Shown here piece by piece: positions 8,573-17,678 of a stretch of 54,534 nucleotides of DNA; positions within the stretch are counted from its first letter, which is position 1; each line of letters starts with the position of its first letter. Under the pieces are notes generated by a model, which had not been told where the DNA came from, made no database searches, and saw only the letters and a list, made by a program, of their open reading frames with translations. This stretch comes from Flavobacteriales bacterium. GTDB taxonomy: Bacteria > Bacteroidota > Bacteroidia > Flavobacteriales_D > Parvicellaceae. Made by a program: the position numbers and the translations under genes. Location: NCBI GenBank assembly GCA_020631555.1, contig JAHDGY010000011.1:1-54534 (forward strand), in the 5' to 3' direction.

Positions 8573-9703
8573 CTATAACGACGACACTGAAACACCCTGA
8601 TTTTGAGTTGATACTTGAAAAAATCGATTCTTTAATTTTAGAAATGGGATCTCTAGAAAATTATACGACAAGCCACTAATAATCACTGATAATAAAATGG
8701 TAATCGGCAAAATCATCCAAGCGGGAAGCCAGCCAGGTGAAGATAAATTACACAACCAAGCAATAACCGCAATGTGATACATGTATAGGCCATATGACCA
8801 TTTACCTAAGGTATTCAGCCATTTAAATTCTAATAGTGCTTTAAACCTGTCATTGATTGCTAAATTGAAAATGAGCACTCCAGCCGCTAAGGCCTTAACC
8901 ACGCTAATCAAACCATACAACTGGAAATCAAAATATAACATCCACACTACACCAAAAAACGCAAAAACTACAACTCGGACATCTGTGGTAATTTGGATTG
9001 CTCGCTGTAAATTACCGTGTATCATTGTCGAAAAAATACTCCCGACCACTAGGCAATCAATATGTAACTTAATGCAAAATTGAACCCCCGTGGACCATGC
9101 TAATGAAGGGTCGATAAAATTGAACAAATAGATCTTGACCAATAAGTAGAGAACCAAAACATAAAATATTACTCTTACTGATTTTCGAAAGACCAGAAAT
9201 AGCACTGGCCAAAGAATGTAAAATTGCTCTTCAATACCGACAGACCAGGTGTGTGTTGCGTGAGGTACTGCAATTCCTGCAGCTAAATTGTAGTTAGGAA
9301 CAAAAAACTGTACAACAAATAGTTGAAATCTTTCAAGAAATACTTCTGGATGGACCTCCCAGCCCGGAATGTTCAAAAATTCTAAGTGAGGAAATACAAA
9401 TACCGCCGCAAAAACTACTACAAAATAAACCGGCCAAATTCGCAATATCCTTCTCAGATAAAACGCTATTAAGTTTATCCTTCCAGTTGCTTTCTTTTCC
9501 GATATCAACAAATAGGTTATTAAAAAACCGCTCAGCACAAAAAACAATTGAACCCCAAATTCACTGCAATGCCTGATTATTGGGTGCATGTAATAATTGG
9601 CCAATCCGTGGCGAAATTTCAGCTGCTCTACGTGGTGAATAATAACCACAAATGCCGCAATAAAACGTAACGCATTTAAGTTTGGGAAATATGTTCGGTC
9701 CAA
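8573..9703 (-). CDS. Family 3 membrane acyltransferase (OafA/YrhL type)
   Basis: 376 residues and about ten membrane segments. Typical family motifs are PNLNALRFIAA (7-17), IIHHVEQ with the catalytic-type His (21-27), FFVLSGFLIT (54-63), RRILRIWPVY (84-93) and HTWSVGIEEQFY (151-162). It probably transfers an acetyl or similar acyl group to the polysaccharide during or after assembly. The start is TTG at 9703: the frame is open farther upstream to a TAA but has no ATG, and family members start just before the YFPNLN block. Upstream lies a short imperfect 9-bp tandem repeat (about 9718-9746). Confidence 0.88.
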   Translation of the reverse strand: MDRTYFPNLNALRFIAAFVVIIHHVEQLKFRHGLANYYMHPIIRHCSEFGVQLFFVLSGFLITYLLISEKKATGRINLIAFYLRRILRIWPVYFVVVFAAVFVFPHLEFLNIPGWEVHPEVFLERFQLFVVQFFVPNYNLAAGIAVPHATHTWSVGIEEQFYILWPVLFLVFRKSVRVIFYVLVLYLLVKIYLFNFIDPSLAWSTGVQFCIKLHIDCLVVGSIFSTMIHGNLQRAIQITTDVRVVVFAFFGVVWMLYFDFQLYGLISVVKALAAGVLIFNLAINDRFKALLEFKWLNTLGKWSYGLYMYHIAVIAWLCNLSSPGWLPAWMILPITILLSVIISGLSYNFLEIPFLKLKNRFFQVSTQNQGVSVSSL

Positions 9704-9809
9704 ATTTGGGCGATTTGAGTGAGTTGGGTGAATTGGGTGAATTGGTTACCTCAGCTGCGAACTATCGTACAGAGATTCTATTTGAATGAACTAGCCTACA
9801 CCCAATACA

Positions 9810-10934
9810 TTATCCAAAAAATTGTTCTATTGTGCTCGTAATATGATCCAGATCATTTTCCGACAATTCATAAAACAATGGCAACCTCACAAGTCCTTCT
9901 GAATAGTAACCACTCATTTTCAACTCTCTACCATCATGCTTATCGGTATAATATGGACTTGAGTGCAAACTCTGATAATGGAACACCGCATGAATTCCTC
10001 GATCTTTAAGGTATTTTATAAAATCATTCCGTCTTTGTCCCTGATCGAATACTATGAAAAACATGTGTGCATTGTTTGTAGCGTAAGGTGGTATTGGTGA
10101 CACCATAACACCTTCAGGCTTTAAAGCATCAAAACAAGCCTTATACCTAGCCCAAATTGCTAATCTACGTTGCTGAATATTGTCAATACTTTCGAGCTGA
10201 GCCCAAAGAAATGCAGAAATAACTTCAGAGGGCAAGAACGACGCTCCAACATCAATCCAACCATACTTGTCCACCTCGCCGCGAAAAAATGCCGCACGGT
10301 TTGTCCCTTTCTCCCAAATAACTTCCGATCTAGCTGCAAACTGTTCATCGTTTATGCATAGCATACCCCCTTCTCCGGAAATAATGTTCTTGGTTTCATG
10401 AAATGAAAATGTAGCAAAGTGCCCAATCGAACCTAGTGGCTTGCCATTATAGAATGAATCAATTGCCTGAGCTGCATCTTCAACGACGTAAATTTTGTGC
10501 TTTTCTGCAATCTGCATAATAACGTCCATATCGCACGCCATACCAGCATAATGAACGGCAACAATTGCCCTGGTCTTTTCCGTAATCAGTTCCTCTAATC
10601 TAGCGGCATCCAAATTCGGATGGCCTTTCTCGCTATCGACAAAAACGATTTTTGCCCCTCGCAGAACAAATGCGTTTGCCGTTGAGACAAACGTAAATGA
10701 AGGCACAATCACCTCATCTCCCGGTCCAATATTAAGTAGTATTGCAACCATTTCGAGAGCATCCGTACACGAAGTAGTCATAAGCGTTTTGTGGCAACCA
10801 AGACGATTTTTCATAAACGCCTGACAACGCTGGGTTAGCTCTCCGTTTCCTGAAATTTTCCCCGAATAGACCGCCTGATAAATGTAATGTGCTTCTTTAC
10901 CCGTTAGGAATGGTTTATTAAAAGGAATTTTCAT
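9810..10934 (-). CDS. wecE: dTDP-4-amino-4,6-dideoxygalactose transaminase (WecE/RffA-like)
   Basis: 374 residues of the DegT/DnrJ/EryC1/StrS PLP-dependent aminotransferase family. The N-terminus IPFNKPFLTGKE, PSFTFVSTANAFVLRGAKIV (78-97), AVHYAGMACDMD, VVEDAAQA (150-157, Asp153 binding the PLP ring) and FSFHETKN (176-183, Lys182 the PLP Schiff-base lysine) follow E. coli RffA/WecE closely. The reaction would convert dTDP-4-keto-6-deoxyglucose to dTDP-4-amino-4,6-dideoxygalactose using glutamate. The adjacent GNAT protein would acetylate that product. The dTDP-glucose synthase and dehydratase that make the substrate are not in the window. Confidence 0.87.
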   Translation of the reverse strand: MKIPFNKPFLTGKEAHYIYQAVYSGKISGNGELTQRCQAFMKNRLGCHKTLMTTSCTDALEMVAILLNIGPGDEVIVPSFTFVSTANAFVLRGAKIVFVDSEKGHPNLDAARLEELITEKTRAIVAVHYAGMACDMDVIMQIAEKHKIYVVEDAAQAIDSFYNGKPLGSIGHFATFSFHETKNIISGEGGMLCINDEQFAARSEVIWEKGTNRAAFFRGEVDKYGWIDVGASFLPSEVISAFLWAQLESIDNIQQRRLAIWARYKACFDALKPEGVMVSPIPPYATNNAHMFFIVFDQGQRRNDFIKYLKDRGIHAVFHYQSLHSSPYYTDKHDGRELKMSGYYSEGLVRLPLFYELSENDLDHITSTIEQFFG

Positions 10935-11607
10935 AAAAATTTAAATGATAAATATACTCAACCTCGCACTCGGAGTAACTGTTTCTTTGATAAAATCGAA
11001 TGGCAAATTCGTTGGTCCGCTGAGTTGCAACACGCACTTCATTACAACCTGCATTTCTAGCGTAAGCTTCAACTTGGGCTAACAACCAATTGCCTATTTG
11101 TTTTCCACGCAAATGATGATCTACAGCAATCAAACCAATGGTCAAAACCTTATCGATTCCGAAGGTTATCATTCCGCCTATTGTGCCATTTACTCTTTTC
11201 ACAACTATACCATCTCCAAAATCCCCGGTTAAAGTTCTGTCAATCCAAAGCTGGTATAGGTCCTTAAATTTTTGAGACAAAAACTGGTCTTTTTTAAATC
11301 TTGAATCGTGCCCCGCCTGGTAAGCAAGATCCAGCAGCGCATTGTATTCTTGGTTGGAATTAGGCTTATACAAGGCAGACAGCTCGTTGGATTCTAAAAG
11401 ACCTTTCTTTGACAACACAACCTTTTCATCCATCAAATATTCGGTCAAGGCTTGCTGTTTTTCTTTGCTTTTTACATACACAAAAATTGGCTCTTCAAAC
11501 TGTTCGAATACCATTTCGGCATCCATTTGTTCCATTTCCTCTAACACGCATTCCCAAACATCAACTCCAAAGAAATCACTGTCCCAGTCAAGCTTTCGAA
11601 TTTTCAT
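10918..11607 (-). CDS. wecD: GNAT acetyltransferase, WecD/RffC-like
   Basis: 229 residues. The start KIRKLDWDSDFFGVDVWEC is the N-terminal hallmark of dTDP-fucosamine acetyltransferase (RffC/WecD). The C-terminal GNAT fold contains GLIAVDHHLRGKQIGNWLLA, with the RGxxIG acetyl-CoA loop, followed by VATQRTNEFAIRFYQRNSY. Together with the transaminase gene that it overlaps by 17 bp, it would make dTDP-4-acetamido-4,6-dideoxygalactose (dTDP-Fuc4NAc) or a closely related acylated sugar. The acyl group and exact sugar are inferred from family and neighbour only. Confidence 0.75.
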   Translation of the reverse strand: MKIRKLDWDSDFFGVDVWECVLEEMEQMDAEMVFEQFEEPIFVYVKSKEKQQALTEYLMDEKVVLSKKGLLESNELSALYKPNSNQEYNALLDLAYQAGHDSRFKKDQFLSQKFKDLYQLWIDRTLTGDFGDGIVVKRVNGTIGGMITFGIDKVLTIGLIAVDHHLRGKQIGNWLLAQVEAYARNAGCNEVRVATQRTNEFAIRFYQRNSYSECEVEYIYHLNFYENSF

Positions 11608-12529
11608 AATTGATAGATTCCCGAATCAAATATACTGGTCGATGCTTTACCTGATCGAAGATCTTTCCTACATATATCCCAACCAAACCAAGAATTGTAA
11701 TTATTACCCCCGACAATAACCATACGGATATAATTAAACTTGTAAATCCTAAGACCTGTATCTGCCCTAAACAAAACAAAACGAGATAATATGCAGCAAC
11801 GGCCAGTGTTGCCACGGAAATCCAAACGCCCAATCGAACAGTAAGTCTTAGCGGTCGATCAGAAAATGTGGTTATAACATTAAACCCAAGCCTCAATAAA
11901 TCCTTGAACCGATAAGACGATTCTCCCTCTTTTCTCGGGGCGTGGTCAACCTCAACCTTAACGTAATCGAATCCAACCCACCTAATCATAGCAGGCAAGT
12001 ATCTTACGTAATCCCCCATTGACAAAACAGAGTTAACAACCGATCGATGGTAAATACCGAAATTGGCTATGGTGGCATCCTGTTCTACGCCAGTCATGTA
12101 GCCCAGTACATTATAAAACCATTGGCTAAACTTTCGTTTAAAGAATTTATCTCGTCGATTGATCCGTTGCGCTACCACCACTTTATTTCCCTTCAACGAT
12201 TCGGTGTGGAGCTTTTCTATTTCTTCCGGAACATCTTGTAAATCACAATCCATAACTACCACATGTTCTCCCCTGCTAACCTGCAAGCCTGCAGTAATGG
12301 CGGCATGTTGTCCGAAATTCCTACTCAAATTAATCGCCACTACTTTATCATCGCGTTCCGCAACGGCTTTTATTTTTGACCATGAATTGTCTGGCGATGC
12401 GTCATTTACGAAAATAATTTCAGATGATTGTCCTAGTTTCTCGAAAACCAGTGTTAATCTTTCATAAAGTTCTTCTATAAATGGTTCTCCCTTGTAAACA
12501 GGAATGACTACTGAAATTTTCACGAGCAA
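11588..12529 (-). CDS. Membrane-anchored family 2 glycosyltransferase (DPM1/ArnC-like)
   Basis: 313 residues. The GT2 domain opens with KISVVIPVYKGEPFIEELYE and contains FVNDASPDNSW, RNFGQHAAITAGL and the DxD motif in MDCDLQD (93-99). Two hydrophobic C-terminal helices (about 228-253 and 262-290) match enzymes that transfer a sugar to polyprenyl phosphate, such as ArnC, GtrB or DPM1. The start is TTG at 12529 or GTG two codons later; there is no in-frame ATG upstream. It overlaps the WecD-like gene by 20 bp. A polyprenyl-phosphate-sugar product would be used by a GT-C enzyme on the periplasmic side. Confidence 0.87.
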   Translation of the reverse strand: MLVKISVVIPVYKGEPFIEELYERLTLVFEKLGQSSEIIFVNDASPDNSWSKIKAVAERDDKVVAINLSRNFGQHAAITAGLQVSRGEHVVVMDCDLQDVPEEIEKLHTESLKGNKVVVAQRINRRDKFFKRKFSQWFYNVLGYMTGVEQDATIANFGIYHRSVVNSVLSMGDYVRYLPAMIRWVGFDYVKVEVDHAPRKEGESSYRFKDLLRLGFNVITTFSDRPLRLTVRLGVWISVATLAVAAYYLVLFCLGQIQVLGFTSLIISVWLLSGVIITILGLVGIYVGKIFDQVKHRPVYLIRESINYENSKA

Positions 12530-12537
12530 TAATTTGT

Positions 12538-13167
12538 CTATCTTCTTCTTGCCTCAATCGCGATAGAACCTACAAACCTACTTTCGTCTTCCACAAGAGC
12601 AAAATTTGAATCTTCGCAATCATTGAATTTGCAGGACCTAATATCAGAAAAACCTATCTTATTTAGCTCATGAATTGTTCCTTCTTCGTCCCACAACCAT
12701 AAATGCTGGTGGTTAGCAAACATCGCCTTAACAACTTTTCGCAATCCTCGATCCCTACTTTCAGATCCAATTTGCATGGCTTTTATAAACTTTATAGCCG
12801 CCTCCGGATTATTTTCTTCTCGATTACCAAAATAGGATTTCGCCATGTTTTGTAAATCTGGCATTACCAACCGAAATATTCCGTCGGGTTTGAGAAGCTG
12901 ATAAGAGTGCTTTAATGCTTTGCGAAAATCTTCTAATGACAAATGTTCGAGCACATGCGAGCAATACACTCCGCTGCAACTTCCTTTTATTACGGGTAAA
13001 CCTTTTATTACGTCTCCGTACTTTACCTGTTTTGGAAATTTAGGACCAATCGTTTTTCTAGTAATATGCTTGACCACAGGAATTCTCTGCAATCTAAGGG
13101 TGGGTGATGCATCAAAATTTACCCAACCGTCCGGTGCGCTAAGGCCACAGCCAAATTGAACGTACAT
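12538..13167 (-). CDS. Class I SAM-dependent methyltransferase
   Basis: 209 residues from ATG at 13167; a TTG six codons upstream (13185) is also open. The glycine-rich SAM loop is VQFGCGLSAPDGW at the extreme N-terminus, followed by WVNFDASP and the post-core block YCSHVLEHLSLEDFRKALKH with the EHL motif common in sugar or lipid methyltransferases. LLKPDGIFRLVMPDLQ is the family's core strand. It sits 8 bp upstream of the DPM1-like gene. Methylation of a sugar of the repeat unit is the likely role; the target position cannot be inferred. Confidence 0.8.
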   Translation of the reverse strand: MYVQFGCGLSAPDGWVNFDASPTLRLQRIPVVKHITRKTIGPKFPKQVKYGDVIKGLPVIKGSCSGVYCSHVLEHLSLEDFRKALKHSYQLLKPDGIFRLVMPDLQNMAKSYFGNREENNPEAAIKFIKAMQIGSESRDRGLRKVVKAMFANHQHLWLWDEEGTIHELNKIGFSDIRSCKFNDCEDSNFALVEDESRFVGSIAIEARRR

Positions 13168-13354
13168 AAATCGTTTGTTTATCAAACTCCCTACGAATAT
13201 AATTACGAACTAATCTATTTTAACGCAATAAGTCATGTTTATAATAAACAAATCATAAAACATTGTTCTGCAATAAAATTAACATCGACAATCTTACCAT
13301 CATTTCGAAATATTACGACTCACTAAAATGCTTCGTTCTAATTTCAGATGCTAA

Positions 13355-14572
13355 TCAGCCACTATTTTTTCTGTTGCGGTGAATACTCTTAAGTTCTTCA
13401 CAAAAAGAATTATAAACTGATGCACTTTTAAAATTTTCGGCCCAAAACTGCACTGCAGCTTCTTTGTCCTGTGGCGACTTTTCTTTTTCTAGATGGAATT
13501 CAATTCTACTGATTAACTCACTCGCAGAAATGTCCGGATCCAACAATTCGCCAACAACCGAGGGAACTGCCTCATGCGTTCCACCAACATTCGTTGCCAA
13601 AATCGGAATTCCATAGCTTGTTGCTTCCAGAATAGAAATAGGCACCCCCTCGGAACTGGAAACATTAATAAATAAATCAACCTTTCGTTTCGCATAAAAA
13701 TCCAAGATCGTTTGATTGTCAACATCCCCCATCAGACTAAATAAAACGTTACCAGGAAAATTACAGGTTTGGCTTTCTATCTCCTTTCTCAACGGACCTC
13801 CGCCAAAATGTACCCACTCCATTTCAAGGTTGGTTTTACCAATGGCTTCTGCAATCAAAGAAACTCTCTTAACTTCTACCAATCGGGAACAAGACACCAT
13901 CGTATATTTTTTGCCCCCTTTATTATCCTGCCGTTCAACAGGACTAACAATTCCTAAGCGACCTAGTCTGAATTTAGATTTGAATTGTGGATGCTTTTCG
14001 CGCAAATATTGGGTTCCGAAATCTGACACGGCAAAAATCTGATCAAGTTTTGTCAAATGGAACTCCCTAAACGGCATAAATCCAAATTTGTGGCGCTCAT
14101 TATAAAGATCAAATCCATGTGCTCGGGAAATAAACGTACCAATTGATCCCTTGCGCTTCGCTATAGAGACTACGTTGGTCCAGTTATCAAACCAATAAGT
14201 GTAACATATTGATTCTCTCATATCAATTCCTTCTTCACGAATAAAACTGATTAGCTTATCCGAAGCCGCATCGTGCTGTAACCAAGAGCTCAAAGTAATC
14301 ATTAAGTCTTGACGGCTAATCCTTTTCCAATACTTTGATGTCCACTTTACCAATGGAAATAAATTACGAAATATTCGAGCTTTTGACGATCTATAATCTA
14401 ACCGAAGATCAATGCATTCCGTATTGCTGGGCAAATTAGCCGAGACATCCTCATAGGCATGAGGAAAAATATAAATCTTGTTGAAATGAGCCGACAAGTA
14501 TTCCAATTCCGGGTCTAGAAAGGTCGGCCTTGAACCAAGAGGTGAAATATCCGTGAACAGCAATAAATTCAT
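13355..14572 (-). CDS. Family 4 glycosyltransferase
   Basis: 405 residues with a GT-B fold. The donor half contains YTMVSCSRLVEVKRVSLIAEA, the VHFGGGPLRKEIE loop, and the EX7E segment SSSEGVPISILEATSYGIPILATNVGGTHEAV (E-GVPISIL-E). The N-terminal half has RAHGFDLYNERH, a pattern of WbaZ/AmsK-like polysaccharide transferases. A gap of 169 bp separates it from the methyltransferase gene. No clear promoter was seen in that gap. Confidence 0.88.
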   Translation of the reverse strand: MNLLLFTDISPLGSRPTFLDPELEYLSAHFNKIYIFPHAYEDVSANLPSNTECIDLRLDYRSSKARIFRNLFPLVKWTSKYWKRISRQDLMITLSSWLQHDAASDKLISFIREEGIDMRESICYTYWFDNWTNVVSIAKRKGSIGTFISRAHGFDLYNERHKFGFMPFREFHLTKLDQIFAVSDFGTQYLREKHPQFKSKFRLGRLGIVSPVERQDNKGGKKYTMVSCSRLVEVKRVSLIAEAIGKTNLEMEWVHFGGGPLRKEIESQTCNFPGNVLFSLMGDVDNQTILDFYAKRKVDLFINVSSSEGVPISILEATSYGIPILATNVGGTHEAVPSVVGELLDPDISASELISRIEFHLEKEKSPQDKEAAVQFWAENFKSASVYNSFCEELKSIHRNRKNSG

Positions 14573-14678
14573 CTTAATTAAAGCATAATTCGTTCAAAAA
14601 CATTTTCGGAATAACAGTCAAAGATAAACAAATGGAAATGCTGCATTTGAAACATATATTGGTTGTACGACAGTTGTA

Positions 14679-15677
14679 TTATATGGTTTGCCAATCTATA
14701 CTTTGCACCCCATTCCGCACAATATGCGAAATCCGAGAAAATGTCGAATTTCCCTGAAATAATAGCTCTGAACACTTCGATAAGAGGTACATATCTGCAG
14801 CTGAATCTTTAAACATATTGAGCAACACATCCTGCTCATTGTTGTACATCGCCCACTGATGCAATCCTACATCCAAATTCTCCGGAATAAACTTTGGCCA
14901 GGTAATGACGTTTTTCAAAGAATTGGTAAATATGTCTTGGACCTCAGAATTGTCAGTAGCCAAAAACACCGTCATATTACTTTTCTTTTCTTTTAGATAA
15001 CTTATCAATATATCTATCTCATTTTCTGGCTGCTTATCTGTACACCGGACATGAATTCCAATTGCGTTTTCGGTCAAATTATGGTCTGAACAAAACTTGT
15101 TTAATGGCTCTACAAAACTCCCTTTAAATCGAATATGTTTGCGAAACACATCTTCGTTAATTGGAGGACAATAATCCAAGAAACAAACCAAATCCTGCCA
15201 CATTCTATTCCCCAAATGATACCCTTGTACAACCGTATGATTGCCGAATATCGCACGTACCGACTCCCAAATCCCCGGAGCACCTTCATTAGTAGGTTTC
15301 GGGGGCATTTTATCCCAATAGGCTATCAGCTTCCGGAATCGCCCACTCGGAACTAATCGAGCTGGTATTTTATTGGCAAAATAGCTTGATCTGATGCAAA
15401 AATGCTGGTGCGCCGCTTCCTTCCACTCATCTTTCCAAAACGACGGATAAAATGATTTCCACCCCGCTAAATCATTTAACGGAAATTCAATATCTAAATC
15501 AACAAATTCAAAACACTCGTAAAATGCATTAACACCAAACGGGGCAAACTGACCATCGGTCCAATCCACTACAAGCTTTCGATTGTTTCTTAAGGCATAC
15601 TCTATTGCGCTCGTAAGCGTAATTAATCGATTCCCAAGTCCCGCAACTCCTTTGACAATTAAATATTTGTTACTCAT
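14679..15677 (-). CDS. NodZ-like (GT23/GT11-type) fucosyltransferase
   Basis: 332 residues. VAGLGNRLITLTSAIEYALR (11-30) followed by LVVDWTD is the start of the NodZ/alpha-1,6-fucosyltransferase fold. GIHVRCTDK (207-215) is the H-x-R-x-T-D GDP-fucose-binding motif, and DSAADMYLLSKCSELLFQGN followed by STFSR is the conserved C-terminal region. GDP-L-fucose is the expected donor, but no GDP-fucose synthesis gene (gmd, fcl) is in the window. It overlaps the large membrane protein gene by 8 bp. Assignment to GT23 rather than GT11 is from motif reading only. Confidence 0.72.
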   Translation of the reverse strand: MSNKYLIVKGVAGLGNRLITLTSAIEYALRNNRKLVVDWTDGQFAPFGVNAFYECFEFVDLDIEFPLNDLAGWKSFYPSFWKDEWKEAAHQHFCIRSSYFANKIPARLVPSGRFRKLIAYWDKMPPKPTNEGAPGIWESVRAIFGNHTVVQGYHLGNRMWQDLVCFLDYCPPINEDVFRKHIRFKGSFVEPLNKFCSDHNLTENAIGIHVRCTDKQPENEIDILISYLKEKKSNMTVFLATDNSEVQDIFTNSLKNVITWPKFIPENLDVGLHQWAMYNNEQDVLLNMFKDSAADMYLLSKCSELLFQGNSTFSRISHIVRNGVQSIDWQTI

Positions 15678-17532
15678 CTAAAAATTTAATTGAAAAGCGT
15701 TCGCACGAATAATCAGCCCCATCAATTTGCCCGGCTCGAATAACAAAACTGGCATTTAGTTTCATTGCAAAATCGGCTGGATTATACTCTCCACTATAAA
15801 ACTCGAGCTGGCTATTAAAATTAATGGCCTTATCATACGAGTGCCCTCTCCAACCAACTGTATCATATACGATTTCTTCGGGAACCACCGGATACAATTG
15901 CACACCTCCATTCAAGTATCCCAAATAGTTTGAAAAAGGCATGGTCAAAAATTGTCTAGATGCTGGAGTCACATGACGAATTTGGGCTAGAGAATAATCA
16001 AAAACCCCATTTACAATTCGTGTCTTATTTTTTTCCAAGAACTTAACGTCCTCTTGTTCTATGCCTCTACGACTCAAATTATACTCAACTAAAGATGCAG
16101 CGTTTTCCAATTGCCCGCTTACCGGCAGTTGCTCTCGATAAACTACAGTACAGGCTATTAAAAAAGTTAATACAACAATTTTAGTAATTGCTTCTCTAGC
16201 TACAATTAAAACAAGCACACTAACAAGAAGAAAGAGAAACGAATAAGCCACATAAGGGAATTGATAGGTATTTTCTACGAAAGTCAAACATTGAAATGCT
16301 CCAAATCCGCACAAAAACAAAGTTCCACCTACGAAGAAAAGTTGTTGATAAACGGAACGGTTTACCCTAACAAGAGTATACATCAAATAGCACGCAGCTG
16401 CCAATAATCCGATAAACAATCCCCCGTTCACTATACTGATGCCGATAATTGCTTTATAAATGGAAACAAATTTTTGTAGCACGTCTTGTGCTGTAAATGG
16501 GATCATCAACGACACGGAAGTACCTGTAATCTTGTAGAAGAGTGCCATAAGGCCTGCTAAAACTAGAGAACTTGATCCTAGTACAATTGCCTTGTGTTTT
16601 TCAAACCAACCTAAATAGTAACCAATAAACGCCAACAAGACTATTGAAGGAATAACGGCCAAAGCGGTAGCGATCGATATTACTGGCAAAAACAATAACC
16701 ACATCAAAGCCACCACCGGGGAGTTTTGGTGAAATGCCAATAAACTTGGCAAAAATATAAACAGGTATGGCAACAGGTTGGGCCTGAGCAAAGGTGAAAA
16801 AAACATTGGATAACCAACGCTTGTTGTGTTCAACAACTCCTCTATTGGAACCAACAAAATTCCAACAATAATCAGGTAGTCTACGAATTTTAGCTCTCTG
16901 TAAAAAGATATAATGGATGCAAAGCCCACAAACAGATAGAATTTGAAAAATGAGTATATGACATATTTCAGGACTAACATATTGCTGATCCCTGAACTCA
17001 ACCACTGAACCACCGACGCCATCCATAATTCTAAATAATGATATGGTGCGGTTCCATGAAATTTATCATCGAAATTATTGTAGTAATGAAAGAGGTTTTC
17101 CTGCCCTCCATCCATCAATGCATGCGATATATTAGCGTAAAACAGAACATCATTATCTATACTCGCCGGCAAATCAAAAAGAACCGAGAAGGCCATAGAG
17201 GCAATACACAACGACAGCAGCACCAAAACATTTGCCGGACGAATGTAAGTTTTCCAACCTTCACGATCGTAGTAATTTGCATTATTAACTCTTGCTAACA
17301 ATACTATAATGAAAGGCGCCAACACGAAAATCGTAGCGCATTTAGTTACACAAATGGCAACTACTGTAACAAGGGTTAATGTTCCAACAACTGAATCAAG
17401 AATAAAATTTCCCAGCCAAGAATGATGCGAAAAAGAACGAATCACCCTCGCATTTACAATATGCCCGATTGCTGCCACTAAAGCAATGAGCACGCACTCC
17501 AGAATAGTCAGTAAAATTAACTCTGATACCAT
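15670..17532 (-). CDS. Large polytopic membrane protein, candidate GT-C enzyme
   Basis: 620 residues. About twelve to fourteen hydrophobic segments occupy residues 1-480, followed by a soluble tail of about 140 residues that should face the periplasm. A polar loop after the third or fourth helix (around residues 125-170) contains DNDVLFYANISHALMDGG and HYYNNFDDKFHG, then HYLELW. Acidic residues in this first large loop are where GT-C glycosyltransferases bind the polyprenyl-linked donor. I do not recognise a named family. It could instead be a second polymerase-type protein. It overlaps the NodZ-like gene and has a candidate promoter upstream (17615-17622). Confidence 0.7.
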   Translation of the reverse strand: MVSELILLTILECVLIALVAAIGHIVNARVIRSFSHHSWLGNFILDSVVGTLTLVTVVAICVTKCATIFVLAPFIIVLLARVNNANYYDREGWKTYIRPANVLVLLSLCIASMAFSVLFDLPASIDNDVLFYANISHALMDGGQENLFHYYNNFDDKFHGTAPYHYLELWMASVVQWLSSGISNMLVLKYVIYSFFKFYLFVGFASIISFYRELKFVDYLIIVGILLVPIEELLNTTSVGYPMFFSPLLRPNLLPYLFIFLPSLLAFHQNSPVVALMWLLFLPVISIATALAVIPSIVLLAFIGYYLGWFEKHKAIVLGSSSLVLAGLMALFYKITGTSVSLMIPFTAQDVLQKFVSIYKAIIGISIVNGGLFIGLLAAACYLMYTLVRVNRSVYQQLFFVGGTLFLCGFGAFQCLTFVENTYQFPYVAYSFLFLLVSVLVLIVAREAITKIVVLTFLIACTVVYREQLPVSGQLENAASLVEYNLSRRGIEQEDVKFLEKNKTRIVNGVFDYSLAQIRHVTPASRQFLTMPFSNYLGYLNGGVQLYPVVPEEIVYDTVGWRGHSYDKAINFNSQLEFYSGEYNPADFAMKLNASFVIRAGQIDGADYSCERFSIKFLDE

Positions 17533-17614
17533 CTAACAAGAAAACTAAGTTAACAACTTATTGTTGGTAATGTAACACTGCTGACATATAATTAATCGTA
17601 TCCGCACTAATCAA

Positions 17615-17622
17615 CAAAGGTA
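17615..17622 (-). promoter_or_regulatory. Candidate -7 element (internal promoter)
   Basis: Reads TACCTTTG on the minus strand, a full match to the Bacteroidota consensus TAnnTTTG, in the 146-bp gap upstream of the 620-residue membrane protein gene. No convincing -33 TTG is present at the usual distance. Confidence 0.35.
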
Positions 17623-17678
17623 TTGTATCGCAGAATCTATTTGTAACCCCCTAAAACGTTTTGACCAATTTTACATGG

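Noticed and set aside
8781-9083. 100-residue plus-strand frame inside the acyltransferase gene
   Set aside because: Antisense shadow of a clear membrane-protein gene; no family features.
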